DNA of 64,000 bases from NCBI GenBank assembly GCA_015499985.1, contig JAAAUF010000008.1, forward strand, positions 62,001 through 126,000. Reading direction: 5' to 3'. Below, in pieces: positions 1-11,700 of this stretch. A model generated the notes under the pieces. It worked only from the letters and a program-made list of their open reading frames with translations. It did no database searches and had not been told where the DNA came from. Numbering within the stretch: position 1 is the stretch's first letter; every line of letters begins with the position of its first letter. The position numbers were made by a program, and so were the translations under genes. Source of the DNA: Haplosporangium gracile. Its lineage: Eukaryota > Mortierellomycota > Mortierellomycetes > Mortierellales > Mortierellaceae.

Positions 1-917
1 TAACCACGTCTATTGTACTAATTCAGAACAACCGGCAAACAACCAAACCTATAACACCATCCAGCAAGAGGACGAGCAGGACAGGATCCAGGCAGTTGAG
101 CAGCAGCCATACCTAGACCAGCCGATGCAACTTTCTGGCGAAATATACAGCCATCCAGAGCGACAATAGTGTTACCCTTCGCCTTCAGTTCTATAAAATA
201 CCAACATACTACACGATGGAAAGCCAACCATACCAATCGATTCAAGCCTTTTACAGCTCAAAAAATTGAATAATACTGGACTGTGGTTTTCTGTCTCCTC
301 ATCTATGATGTGCTACAGTTCAATGGATCATCAGACGAAGAGAGAAAACGTCTTGACCAGCTAGCTGGCCAAACCTGAGACATAGAAACAGGCAGATGAT
401 GGGCAGGATGAAAATTGGTGGCGAAGAACAAGAACAAAAGAGAGATGGCTATTTTTAGATTTCACGTGACGTCGCGAGGGTGCCATATTCTTCGGTCAGC
501 GAAAAAAAATAAATGCCTTTTGTTTGTGTGTGGGAGAAACTGACGAATAGAGACAAGCAGGCAAGCAAAGCACACAGGGAGACGCAGGGAGAGACACGGC
601 ACTGTATGTGCTTGTGTGTGGGTGCGCTTTGCTTTGCTTTGCTTTAGGAAGCGATGATCTCATTGCCCTTCTTCTTCTTCTTCTCCTTTTTTCAACTTGT
701 GTTTCTATTTTCCGTTATCCCTATTTCCCACTTGTCCTTTCTTCTTCCCTTTCCCACTTTCTCCAACCAGCTCTCTCGACAAAAACCGTCACCCCTCCCC
801 CTCCGAACATCAGGAACATCTTTCTCTCGCGCACTCTCACTTTCACCTCATAATACATAATACAGCGAACGCACACAACAGACACATACACACCTCTCAG
901 ACCCACGCACTTCAACC
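1..917. other. 5' flank of MADS-box gene, no gene seen
   Basis: No supportable coding sequence is visible on either strand. The only open frame near the left edge (18-245, minus) resembles nothing I recognise. A CACGTG palindrome at 463-468 overlaps a TGACGTCG CRE-like site at 467-474, about 450 bp upstream of the MADS-box start. From about 660 to 870 the plus strand is strongly pyrimidine-rich, as is usual for fungal core promoters and 5' leaders. The regulatory role is inferred from position only. Confidence 0.5.
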
Positions 918-2435
918 ATGGGACGAAAGAAGATCCAAATTAAAACCATCACCGACGAACGTAACCGACAGGTAATCAATAACACACTTACTCCAACTCA
1001 CTCACTTGCTCACTCAGTCATACAGCCAGCCTGTCTCCCCTTATTTCTGGGCGTGTCCTTAGAGCAACGACTCGTTTCGTTCAACTGGCGTGTCTCCTTG
1101 CACCCTACGAAGCCTTCTTTCTTCTTCAACCAGGACAAGTCGTCTACAGACCAGTCAAAAAGGGTCGTTTTCTCAGCCTTTCATGGATCAACACAGTCTC
1201 ACTTCTTCGTCTTCTTGCTTTGCCCATTCTGCTTTCCTTTTTCAAGCAACAACATCCACCCGTTCGGTTTCAACTTGTCGAATACAGTTAAAAATAGAGA
1301 TTAGATTGCTTGAGTGCAAGAAGCCAAGACGAATGTGCCATAACCTCACTCAGTCAAGGTTACGCTGAGTGGGTGGCGCGTTCGCGGAATCGGACCATTT
1401 TTTTATTACAACAAGGCTGACAGTTTTCATCCTTTTGTATGTCTTCTCTACTTTATAGGTCACCTTTCAGAAGCGACGATTCGGACTGATGAAAAAAGCG
1501 ATGGAGTTGAGTGTCCTTTGCGACTGTCAGATTGGTCTTATTATCTTCAACTCCAACAACAAGCTTGTCCAGTACTCGTCGCATGATATCGACCAAATTC
1601 TTCTCCGATACACTGAGGTAAATGACGGACGGACGGAAGCACAAAAGCAGCAACCTTGGGCCGGCCAGCATAAGACATAACCACCATTACAATTATCACG
1701 GCTAGCAACAGCACTACATATACAACATGTGCGAATTTTCAACAGAGTATCAAAAGGAGAGAGAGAACTATTCCATCTACCTGTCGCGGCGCATGATCGT
1801 CCTACCCTTTCCTTCCTCTTGATTCTCCTGCCCTGCCCCGCCTTTTTCTCTTTCTTTCACTCTCTTGAATAGGGGAATAGCAAAAATGGGCTGTTATTCA
1901 TTGGAAAGAATGACGGAAGGACGGACGGATGGTAATATGAACAAATAGGGCGATTGCTAATGCGCACATATTTGTTCTTGTTTCTTCGTTCAATAGTACA
2001 ATGATTCTTGCGAGACCTACACCAACAAAGAGTTTCTCAACCCAGCAGACAGCGGCAACAAGGACGACGACGACGACGACGACGCATTGTCCGTAGCAGG
2101 CGATGACAGGAGCAAACTCTCAGTCACACCGCAGCCCCAATCAGTGACACCCCAGTCTCACAATACCCCTGCTCAAGGACATATGCAGACACCTCCACCT
2201 CCACATCAACAGACCATGCAACAGACACCTCCTTCGGTCCCTTCGCACATGCCTCGCAGTCCCTTCCAGATCCCCCCTACGGTTGTCGTTCATCCTCAAC
2301 AGTATGATTCAATGCAGTACCAGCACCATTCGCAACAGCAACAACATTTGGATCCTCAATACCGCCCTCAGCAGCAATACGCACAACACCCTCAACACCT
2401 AGCCCATCAGCAATATCAGCAGCAGCAGCAACATC

Positions 2436-2475
<40 letters not shown>

Positions 2476-2638
2476 GCAGCAGCAGCACCATCATCAGCAA
2501 CAGCAGCAACAGCAGCAGCAACAGCAGCAACAGCAGCAGCAACAGCAGCTCTTTTTGCAACAACAACAGCAGCAACAGCAGTACCAGCAACAACAACAAC
2601 AGCACTATCAGCAGCAGCAACAACAACAGCAGCAGCAG

Positions 2639-2673
<35 letters not shown>

Positions 2674-3907
2674 TCTCCAAACGCTGCCTTCACAATCTCA
2701 ACATCCTTCGCCTCAGCCCCCTCGCCAACAATTACCATATCAACAGCAACCTCAGCCAATACAGACAATGCAACATCATGACCAGATGGCATCCCAGTCT
2801 CGCCCTTTTCAGCCTCAATTCCAGGCACCTGCCGCACCATTTTTGAACCGTCCCATGTCGCAGCCTCCAAATGGGCAGGAACTACAGCTCCCTATGACCA
2901 GCACGCCCATATCGACACCCATGTCTATGCCAATGCAGCAGCAACCTCTCTCGCAGTCGGCATCCCCTGTCTTGAGTCATCATAATGCCATGAAGGCTGG
3001 TCAATCGCCCATGAACGGAGACTCACCCATGACTGACGGATCGTCCATTATGACTTCGACACCACCAGGTGCTTCTACAGGAGCGACCTCGCCTGTGCTC
3101 AGTCCTACCAACGGAGGCATCAAAAAGCCTAAGCTGGGCCTGCGAGTTCAAATTCCAACGGAGGCAAAGGAGAACAGCACTCTTGCTGGTGCGATGATCA
3201 AGGAAGAAGAGTCGAGTGAGCTGCCACCTGTAAGTTACTTTCACCGAAATTTTCTCTTCCGAGATACGAAATTCAACGAAATTGCATTCATATGCTTTCT
3301 TTGCTCATAAATATGCTCATACGACTCTTCCATTTTATTTTATCTGTAGATCCAAAAGCGACCCCTCGAATCGGCGCCCATGTCGTCAACACTTCCTTCG
3401 CAGTTTGCCAAAAACCTGCCATCACCCTCTACATTCTATCCAGAGTTCTATGCTTCTCAGGCAGAGTTGAGCCCTATTGTTTTCGGACAAACTCCTACAA
3501 GTGCGCAGGCCAGTTCAGCATTCAACTGGCCAGTGCCAAGGGAACGCGAGCTTTCTCGTGTTCACCAACCCAGTCCATTGGCCAAGGGTAACAACGTGAC
3601 CGTGGCTTCGTCGAGCTCAAGTTCGACTTTGACCTCGGGAGATGGTTCTTCGACAACGGTTTCAGCAACAACAACGGTTTCAGCAACAACAACGGTTTCA
3701 GCAACAACAACGATCAAGGGATCCAACTTGCGCATTACATCAACACCTATCTTGACCCCTGCTTCGTCGTCCTCACCTTCGACCAATAACACTGGGTCAG
3801 CAGATGGATCTCCGGATGCCAACGCTGCTCGGTCCAGATCTTCCTCTAGCGACGGTAATGATGGTGGTGATGCCGGTCCCGCCACAAAGAAAGCCCGGAA
3901 AGCATGA
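918..3907 (+). CDS. RLM1: MEF2-type MADS-box transcription factor with long polyglutamine tract
   Basis: Exons 918-971, 1459-1617, 1997-3229 and 3350-3907 join in frame to 667 residues. Exons 1 and 2 encode an almost canonical MADS domain: [18 protein letters not shown], then [20 protein letters not shown], with the MEF2-type extension [20 protein letters not shown] running into exon 3. This family binds A/T-rich MEF2 boxes; the fungal members Rlm1 and Smp1 act downstream of the cell-wall integrity MAP kinase in yeast. After a short acidic run of aspartates comes a Pro/Gln-rich region with an almost pure Gln tract at about residues 212-295. A conserved-looking patch ([12 protein letters not shown]) sits near residue 445, and the C-terminus is Ser/Thr-rich. 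Introns 1 and 2 (487 and 379 bp) are long for this window. MEF2-type identity is secure; RLM1 versus SMP1 orthology is not, so the symbol is only a guide. Confidence 0.93.
2416..2673 (+). repeat. CAA/CAG triplet repeat encoding polyglutamine
   Basis: About 85 consecutive codons are CAA or CAG, broken by occasional His, Tyr or a Leu-Phe-Leu step. It lies inside exon 3 of the MADS-box gene. The two Gln codons are mixed, so this is a coding repeat with many interruptions rather than a pure microsatellite. The opposite strand gives open frames of leucine or alanine/valine here; these are artefacts. Confidence 0.95.
3653..3706 (+). repeat. Three exact 18-bp tandem copies in coding sequence
   Basis: The unit ACAACGGTTTCAGCAACA occurs three times head to tail without change and encodes a repeated six-residue Thr/Val/Ser/Ala block in the last exon of the MADS-box gene. 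The perfect identity suggests recent expansion by slippage. Confidence 0.9.
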
Positions 3908-4244
3908 AAGTTACCTTCGAGTTTGTCCCTATGCCTCTAAAAAAAAAGAAAAAAAAAAAAACTGGAATAGTTTTAACCTATACATCTTGTCGCGAGTACG
4001 CCAGGAGGGCAGTCCTCCTTTGTTAAGGTTCTGCCATCCCTACTCTCACTCGCGATCCCTTCCAAAGTTCTATTTGTTTGTGCATATAGTTTTCTGTCTA
4101 TTTTCTTTTTCATGACCCATTTTCACTTGTATCATATCTCGAAATAAAATGTTTTTCCAAAGGTACCTTTTTTTTTTGGTGGTAAACATGACCTTTAATG
4201 AGATGCGGACGTTGTTAAAAAATTTGATCCGCATGCGAAGAAAA
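3908..4244. other. Convergent 3' region
   Basis: This stretch separates the stop codons of the MADS-box gene (plus) and the F-box gene (minus). It holds A/T-rich homopolymers (an A-run near 3950 and a T-run near 4170) and AATAAA-like sequence near 4143, fitting 3' untranslated and polyadenylation sequence. No gene is seen. Confidence 0.5.
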
Positions 4245-5822
4245 CTAGAACGGAGACCAGTCCTGACAGCCTAGCCAAACTATCTCGAGTTTCTTCAGTT
4301 TGAGGAGGTGGCGGACTACACGCTCCTCGATCGACAGATCGTTTGGTTGTCCGTTGGCAGAGTTGCTGCTGCTGTTGCTGCTGCTGTTGCTATTAGAGGC
4401 ATTGACGGAAGACAGTAGATTGTTTCGTCTAGCTCTCCATTCTTTCCTCCAAAGGGCAATCGTTTCCAGAATTCTCTCCCTCGTATCCAACCCCTTGACT
4501 CTAACCCTCAACCTTCTCAAATCCTTACAAATCCACTCTCCCATCTCGACCACATCCATGTCCATCTCATGCAAATGAATATCCAAAATCCTCAACCCTT
4601 TACACGTCCGAGGCACCAACTGCATGAACTGTCCGTGTGCCCAGAAATGGTCCTCGACATTCGGGACCGCATCCCGGTCGAGTATGAAATCCATGCCACG
4701 ATAGATTTTCACGCTGGTGAGGGTTTGAGGGTGCAAGAGGAGGGAGGTGATGATTCCGAGGGAGATGTTGTCATAGTCAAAGGCAAGCTCGGAGACTTGG
4801 CGGGAAATGGGGGTAGAACAAAATGTGGACACGAGGTCGGTGCAGTCTCGGAGGCCTTGGACGCGGAGGCCGGTTAGGTTGGGGCAGTGACGAGAGAGTT
4901 CTGAGAGGATGATTCTGGGAGGGATGGTGTTGAGTGTGGAGGGACTAGGATTGTTTTCTACCTCGTGGTCGCAGAATTCGATGGTTTTTAAGTGCGGGAG
5001 ATGGAGGAGGAGGGATGGGGCGGGTTGGTGGCCGTCGAGGGGGTCGGTCCGGAAGAGTGCTTGGTGGAGACAGGATAAGAAGCTGATATTCGGGTGTTGG
5101 TAGAGTTGTTGTGGATTTGTTGGTTTTCCGAGGATGGTTACATTGACGAGCCCCAGTTTCGTCAGCTGCGGGCACCCGTGAAAGATCGTCATCAACCCCT
5201 CAAACGTCAAATGCAAATCCATGATACACAGCCGATACAGTTTTGAAGGTTGAGGGCTACCGAACGGGGGGATCAACGCCGTGACCTGGATATAATTCGC
5301 CAACCGATTCTCCTCTCCAACGGGGACTGGATCATCTGGGATCAAATCCAACCTCACCAAACTCGCGCTATTCCTGGAAACAATCTCAAACCCCAAAATA
5401 TGCTGCAAATTTGACCCCGCGGTATCCATGTACTTGATTTTTCTCAGCCGTTGGACTTGTGGGTTAGCCAGGACCCTGACCTCGGCACAGGATTGGATAT
5501 TCTCGACGATTCGGATGTTGTGTCCATGTTTTGTGACGACGGAAGAAGGGAGGCCGGCGAAACGGGGTTGAAGGTCGAAATCGACAGAGAACCAAATGAC
5601 AGGGATGAAGATTTCTGAGAAGGCGCGGCAGACGAGGGCGCAGGAGAGGCTGTCGTGGAGGGTGGTGAAGCGGGAGAGACGGTGGATTAGTTCCGGGAGG
5701 GTGAATGGGTTAGCATTGTTGGTGTTGATGTCGGTGTTGGTATTGGTATTGGTGTCGGCGTAGGTTGTCCTGGTCCTGATCCTTGCGGCGACGGCGTCAG
5801 TGGTGGGGGCGGAGGCAGTCAT
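4245..5822 (-). CDS. F-box / leucine-rich repeat protein
   Basis: Single-exon gene of 525 residues. A degenerate F-box occupies about residues 39-80 (PFTLPELIHRLSRF, then LSCALVCRAFSEIFIPVIWF). A long leucine-rich region follows with repeated 'L..L.L' strands. A low-complexity Ser/Asn insert (about 477-497) sits just before the C-terminal segment HLLKLKKLEIVWLG. The N-terminus has a Thr-Asn repeat. Such proteins are usually substrate receptors of SCF ubiquitin ligases, the F-box contacting Skp1 and the LRR the target; the target cannot be told from sequence. The same architecture, including the motif for the segment before the C-terminus (MDMD..EMGEWICKDLR), recurs in the two pseudogenes at 47.2-49.6 kb, so this is the intact relative. 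A TATTTAAAAA element at 5891-5900 and a CACGTG at 5906-5911 lie 70-90 bp upstream of the start. Confidence 0.85.
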   Translation of the reverse strand: MTASAPTTDAVAARIRTRTTYADTNTNTNTDINTNNANPFTLPELIHRLSRFTTLHDSLSCALVCRAFSEIFIPVIWFSVDFDLQPRFAGLPSSVVTKHGHNIRIVENIQSCAEVRVLANPQVQRLRKIKYMDTAGSNLQHILGFEIVSRNSASLVRLDLIPDDPVPVGEENRLANYIQVTALIPPFGSPQPSKLYRLCIMDLHLTFEGLMTIFHGCPQLTKLGLVNVTILGKPTNPQQLYQHPNISFLSCLHQALFRTDPLDGHQPAPSLLLHLPHLKTIEFCDHEVENNPSPSTLNTIPPRIILSELSRHCPNLTGLRVQGLRDCTDLVSTFCSTPISRQVSELAFDYDNISLGIITSLLLHPQTLTSVKIYRGMDFILDRDAVPNVEDHFWAHGQFMQLVPRTCKGLRILDIHLHEMDMDVVEMGEWICKDLRRLRVRVKGLDTRERILETIALWRKEWRARRNNLLSSVNASNSNSSSNSSSNSANGQPNDLSIEERVVRHLLKLKKLEIVWLGCQDWSPF

Positions 5823-6105
5823 CCTTGTTCGTTAGAATTATTTGAGGACGAAAGAGGGCGAAATTTTGAAATGTCGCTACCTTTTTTATCTATTTAAAAA
5901 GCTGTCACGTGTTGTTCGTCCAGATCAGGGCCATGGTGCCTGATTATCCGCACCTGTATCAATTGACACGGATCTCCACACTCCTGAGAATTTTCATTAT
6001 GAAACCAACGGCAAAAGAGTTGAAAGGTATTTCATAAGAGTACACGGGGGGGTTTTTTATTTAATGCAACAAAAAAGAAAAGAGAAGAAAAATGCTGATA
6101 GATGT

Positions 6106-7021
6106 TTAATCCAAAGAAACCAACTCGACCTCGAAGGTAAGACGGGTGTTGGGGGGAATAGGGACCTTGGCATCTGGGGCACCCTTCTTGCCATAGGCGT
6201 GCTCGGCCTCAATGACAATCTTGGCCTTCTCGCCGCGGGACATGCTCAACATGGCATCATCCCATCCGGGGATCACACGTCCAGCACCGACCCTGAAGCG
6301 GAGGGGGTTGCTCTTCTTCTTTGTGTTGTCGTTGGTGTCGAACATGGTGCCGTCGTCAAAGTATCCCGTGTAGAACACAGCAACTAAAAGTTCATTATAA
6401 TAAATTACGGGAATGAAAAAACGTGTAAGTTAGGATTATTCAAATCGTTATGTCCAAGCACTCCTGCTGTTTCCAAGTCAAAGGAAAAGAAAAGAGATAG
6501 AGATAAGTTACCGTTGCTGCCCTTTCTGGGGAAACCGATCTTATCACCCTTCTTGAGGACGGTCTTGGTGAACTTAGGGGGGCCATTCTCGACAGCAGCC
6601 TCAACCTTGGTCTCGGTGGGGGCAGTGTTCTTGGCAGCCATGATGTCCTCCTCTGAAGGCTCATCAGCGCCACGGAAAGCCTTGCGGGTAAAGAGCGAGT
6701 TGTATGCCTCCGACAGCGAATCCTTCTTGGCTAAGTGGTTTTTGAATCGTTTGAAGATCATATATGTATTGAGTACGACGAGAGTCTTTAGCGGGAATGG
6801 GTGACAGGACTTCTTCACCAGTGCAGAAAAAAAGTATTTTTTGAGCATTGACTCTTCAATTGCAATCGTCGAGTGGGATAGAAGGGGATATTGGATGGAC
6901 ATTGATAAATAAGACATACCGTTCTTGACAACGGTGGGGAGCTTTCCGGTCAACTTGAACTCGACCAAAAAGTCGTGGGTGGCGTTGAGGTGGAGGAAGG
7001 TGACAATATCATTATTGCTGA
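6106..7021 (-). CDS. FKBP25-type peptidyl-prolyl cis-trans isomerase, 5' end lost in assembly gap
   Basis: Exons on the minus strand are 7021(gap)-6920, 6730-6512 and 6383-6106. The C-terminal FKBP domain is clear (FYTGYFDDGTMFDTN, VIPGWDDAMLSMSRGEKA, AYGKKGAPDAKVP), ending FEVELVSLD. Upstream is not a plain FKBP12: the segments FLVEFKLTGKLPTVVKN and KKDSLSEAYNSLFTRKAFRG match my memory of the N-terminal helical bundle of animal FKBP25 (FKBP3), followed by PPKFTKTVLKKGDK as in FKBP25. FKBP25 is a nuclear prolyl isomerase that binds nucleic acid and chromatin regulators; nuclear location here is inference. The start codon and perhaps 15-30 residues are missing in or beyond the ten-N gap at 7022-7031. 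No convincing start is visible in the T-rich sequence beyond it. Confidence 0.88.
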
Positions 7022-7031
7022 NNNNNNNNNN
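7022..7031. other. Assembly gap (10 N)
   Basis: Ten undetermined bases, followed by a run of about 18 A. The round number suggests a placeholder of unknown true length. It truncates the FKBP25-like gene and may hide part of the promoter shared with the methyltransferase gene. Confidence 0.98.
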
Positions 7032-7213
7032 GCAAAAAAAAAAAAAAAAAGAAAAAGAAATACTTTTGCCAGCACGGGCAAAAATCAATAGTGACTGGTT
7101 CCTTGAAGAAAAAAGAAAAAAGAAAAAAGAAAAAAATGGCGAAGTCGCTTTCAAGGACAAAGCGCTTATTATTTCTTTTCCTTCATTAGCACGAAAAGTT
7201 ATCAGGACTCACA

Positions 7214-8564
7214 ATGGAACCAACATCATCATCACCAACAACGACACAGGACATCAAGAAGCGGGAATCGAGTTCACGCGACGTCAATTCACCCGCCAGT
7301 GCCCCCTTTGGTGGACGACTCCTAGTCGACGAGTCTGCAGTCTTTGAACAGAACGCCTGGTATGAACCTCAACAAAAACCAGAGACAATTTAATCCCTGA
7401 ATGCGAAATACGCCTCCTTGAAAATGAAGGTTCGATAGCAAATAATCAACGACCGATTGACCGACATATCGCATTACATCAAACAACAAAATAGGGATCA
7501 TGCGACATGGGGCGAGGAGCAGGAACAACATGCAAAGAACGAGATCGCACGCCAGAACCTTAACCCTGTCCCCCAGGAACTCGTCGAGACCTACCACGCG
7601 GAGGCTGCCGAGAACTGGAACAAGTTTTATAACAAGAATGAAAACAAGTTCTTTAAGGATCGTCACTGGCTCCGGATAGAGTTCCCAGAACTCTTTCATA
7701 TGATCGAAGCCGAGGTAACATTCAGGTCTTGTCTGCACATAGGACGGGCAAAAAGCCGCAAGGAAAATCGATTCCCCGTTATCACTTAACTCACCATTTG
7801 ACTGTAAAACGTACATGTCCGAATAGGCGGGAGAGAAGAATGTGATGGAGATTGGGTGTGGCGCAGGAAACACAATGTTCCCACTCCTAATCGAGTCCAA
7901 GAACCCAAAACTCTTTGTTTACGCTTGCGACTTCTCATCCACCGCCATCGACGTTGTCAAGAACAACCCCGAATACGACTCCAAACGTGGAAAGGCGTTT
8001 GTCTGGGACTTGGCAGACGACAACATCCCTCCCGAAGTCGAACCCGAATCCATGGATGTCCTGGTTCTGATCTTTGTCCTCTCTGCTCTCCACCCAGACC
8101 GCTGGGAAAACGCCATGAATAATTTGTACAAGTTACTTAAACCAGGTGGACTAATCGTGTTCCGGGACTATGGACGGTACGATATGGCCCAGCTGCGATT
8201 CAAGAAGAACCGGCTCTTGTCCGATAACTTTTATGTCCGCGGAGATGGGACAAGGGTCTACTTTTTCGAATCGGACGAAATTGTGAAGTTGTTTGGATCG
8301 CGGTTTACGATTGAGCAGAATGCGGTTGATCGGCGGTTGATCGTGAACAGATTGCGTAAAGTCAAGATGTATCGGGTTTGGTTACAGGGCAAATTCAGGA
8401 AACCGCTGGCAGGACAGGCACCTGGAATTCCTTCAGAGACAACTATCAGGACTGATGAATCCATGCAGGACGGCGCTGAACCCATCGACACGTCTCTTTC
8501 TCTCGATACACCCTCAGACTCGCCACTGTCTTCAGGAGCAGCTACACCCAGCTTGGAAGTATGA
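7214..8564 (+). CDS. TRM140: tRNA N3-methylcytidine methyltransferase (METTL2/METTL6/Trm140 family)
   Basis: Exons 7214-7359, 7495-7714 and 7827-8564 give 367 residues. The join between exons 1 and 2 restores the family signature VFEQNAWDHATWGEEQEQ, very close to the yeast and animal form. The SAM-binding motif I is EIGCGAGNTMFPL (about residues 129-141), with YACDFSSTAID as the next strand and a later GLIVFRDYGRYDMAQLRF block typical of this family. These enzymes methylate C32 in the anticodon loop of Thr and/or Ser tRNAs. Length suits a stand-alone enzyme; there is no fused actin-binding domain as in yeast Abp140. The last 70 residues are Ser/Thr/Pro-rich and probably disordered. It is divergent from the FKBP25-like gene across a short, gapped promoter. 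The family is certain; METTL2- versus METTL6-type substrate choice is not. Confidence 0.9.
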
Positions 8565-8754
8565 ACAGCAATTACAAATAATTACCATAAACGAAAACAC
8601 GTGCTGCACGGAGGTCTAAGGTCATGAAAAAACGTGAAGGCTTTTATCGCTAAAGAGAGGTAGTTGCATTATGAGCGAGCCGATATTATTGGCGTGTATG
8701 TGTGGCATGTTGGTTTTCGTTCTGAACGATGATGGTGGGGTTAGGGGTATTGGT

Positions 8755-11700
8755 CTACTCGTCCTTCTCAGTGGGTGCTTTGGTTTCCTCCTTGGTTTCC
8801 TTCGTTGCTGTTGGTGCTTGAGTCTCCTTCTGGTCCTCCTCGTCCTCTTCTTCGTCCTCCTCCTGAATAGTAGGCTGGACTGTGATCATCCTCTCCTCAC
8901 TCGGTGATGGCGTGGAAGGCTTTGTCTGGACCTCCTTTTCTTCCTCCTCCTTCTCTTCCTCGTCCTCCTCGCCATCGCTCTTGGGATCCAAGAGGTCCGC
9001 AAGATGCTGCTGGAGAACCTTGACATTCTTCATACCCTCCAACGCAGCATACTTGCTGCCATTACGCGCTTTGTTGACAGTGTCTGTCTTCATCCGCTGG
9101 ATATAGTACTTGACATGATCCACGTTCTTGGACTCGAGCATCTGCTCTAGAGTCGCCTCGGGTCCCAGGCGACCGATAGTATCGACACCACTATCGGAGG
9201 TCATGGTGGCGGCAGTCTTGACGGACGACACGCTCTTGGCGTCTGCGTTATCCTCGGTCGCGGGCGTCGCCTGCGATGAAGCGACGTTGGTGTTGTTGGC
9301 AGGCGCCACAGCCGCCACCGTTGTTTTGTTGGTATTCTTGTACTTGGAGTACTTATCGGGGGTGCCGCTGCTCCGGCTGATGGTATTCCTCCGACGGTGG
9401 GCGGCATAGTTCTCAATCTCATCGTCGTCGTTATTCTCCTCCTCAACTGGGGCAACCACAGTCGCCACTGGTTTGGTAACTGCCGTGAGGGCAGGAGCGG
9501 GAGCTGGTGCAGGGGCTGGTGCAGAGGCTGGCACCACCACTGGGGCGGGGGCGGCAACCTCCACCTCGTCGTCTTCAACGGGTCCTTGAACAACGACCTT
9601 CTTAACCTTCTTCTCCTTGGGTGGTGGAATCACAACCACAGGAGCAGGAGCCTCTTCGTCAGTTTCAGAGCTCTCTTCATCGTCATCCTCTAAGATCTCG
9701 TCAGTATCCTCATCACTGGAAGCCATCTCTAGCAAGATCTCCTGCCAGCGCGCCTCGAGAGCTTGGCCACGCTTCAAGGCGATTGCAGCCGATCGCTTGT
9801 CGCCCTTGTTCATACGACTGGTAGCATAGGTCTTGGCCTGCTGGACATACTGCCAAAGTTCCTCTGGGTTCTGGATCTTGAGAAGCTGGGCCAAGGGTGT
9901 CGAAATAGGCAAGAGCTTGGGTTTGCTACTTTTGGCCTTGGGCTTGAGCATGGGGGCAATAGTAACTTCCATCTCAGCCTCCTCTTCTTCCTCCTGCTCC
10001 TTCTTGGTTTCAACGGGAGTTTCTTCTACCTTCTTCTCAACCTTCTTCTCCTGTTCCTGCTCCTGCTCCTGTTCCTGCTCCTTGACGTCTGGTGTGGATA
10101 CGGGGACAGACTCCATGACGGCAGGTGCCTCCTTGCTGACTTCTTGAACAGGCACCGCTGGCTCCACAAAAGAAATGGGCATCGACATCATGCCATGGTC
10201 CATAGGCAAGTTGTCGCTCGACCGGACCTGAGACTGGGATCTCAAAAGAGCCGACAGACGTTGGTCCTGTTCAAGATCGGCAGTCGAAAGAGCATGTGAG
10301 GTGCGGTAGAAAGAGTTGGTCCCCTTGCGCTTCCACCAACGCTTCCTGGTTTGAGGGGCGACCAGGAACTGAGAGGGAGCCTCGGATTCTCCAGACCGGG
10401 AAGACTGGAATGAAGGGCGGGTCGAGATGTCGTCCAAGAGTGTGGTGCTCATGCTCAAAGGGCGGTTATCCAGGGCGTGAGAGTTCAGATCCAAGGTAGT
10501 ATTGTTGCGGGACTTGAGGGTGTCGGATCGTCCGAGCGAGCCAAAGATGCTGGAGCGGTTGGCCTTGGTCGAGCTCATTGGCGCAAGAGACTGATCTTCC
10601 TTTGGAGGAGGAATCTCCTTGACCTTCTTTGCCTTCTTGACTTTCTCTTTTTTCAAACCCTTGTTAGACAACACCTTTTCGAACGACTCCAGCTGGCTCA
10701 CCCAAGAGTCCCAGTTCTCCAAAGCTGCCTCTTCGTTGCCCTCCAAAGTGTAGTCAATAACCTCCTCCACAGGCTGTAAGAATTGAAAAATTAAAAAAGT
10801 GTTTGTTTGTTAACTAATGGCAACTACCGGTGGTTGAAACTTCAAAAGATATATTTTGCAATGCTTCGTGAATAATCAAACTTACCAAGACAAAGCCGAT
10901 GATTTCACGGTTTTCGGGCACTTCAACACGCTCCATAAGTGGCCCCTCAACTTCTTCCTGATATTCGTAGGGGACATACTCGTCACTGTCCCTCTTCTTG
11001 ACCTCCTTCTCCTTGGGGCGCACAACAACTTGAGCTGGAGGCGCAACCTTGCGGTCGGTACTGAAGGAGCTCTTGCGGGTATGCTGGCTATGAATCGATT
11101 TGGAGTCGTCGTTGGTGATGGTCGGTGACAAAGGCGAGCTCTCCAAGATCTGTGGTTGGGTCTCCAGATCCTTGTTCTTCTTGGATTTGAAGATGCTTAA
11201 ATGTCTCGACTTTGAGCGCTTGGGAGTATCGGACACAATGGAGGGCGCGTCCTGACCTGTCGTTGCTGTGGTGATGCCGGACTCACTGTTAGCAGGTTCG
11301 GAGACCTCGGGGAGAATATAAGGTTCGGAAACTTCGGAGAGAGTGTAGGGCTCCTCGACGTTCGATTCGACCTTCTCCACCGTGGCAGCTTCATCTTTGT
11401 CCTGCTGCGAGATATGGGACTCTGAAAAGTTAGCCTCTGAGAGGACAGGTGAGGCAGACTCGACAATCGAATGAGAACGATCGGCATGGTCGTTGGAGTG
11501 ATGTGAGACGGGCTTCTCCAGCGAGACAACGCTTGGTTTCTCCTTCAATTTATCCTGCTCGAGCTTGGTCTTGGGTGAGGCGCCAAAGAGAGCATCGTCC
11601 ATAAGTCGTGCGACTGCATCCAGACGGGCTTGTTCCTTCAGTCGCTGCTTCTCCTTCTCCTTCTCAGGGTCCTTCTCCTTCTTCTTCTTACCATACCAGG

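Noticed and set aside
18..245. 75-codon frame at the left edge, minus strand
   Set aside because: Cysteine/glycine-rich translation without recognisable motif and no promoter or splice context.
2277..2870. Long open frames of Ala/Val and Leu on the minus strand
   Set aside because: They are exact antisense readings of the CAA/CAG polyglutamine codons of the MADS-box gene and have no independent signal.
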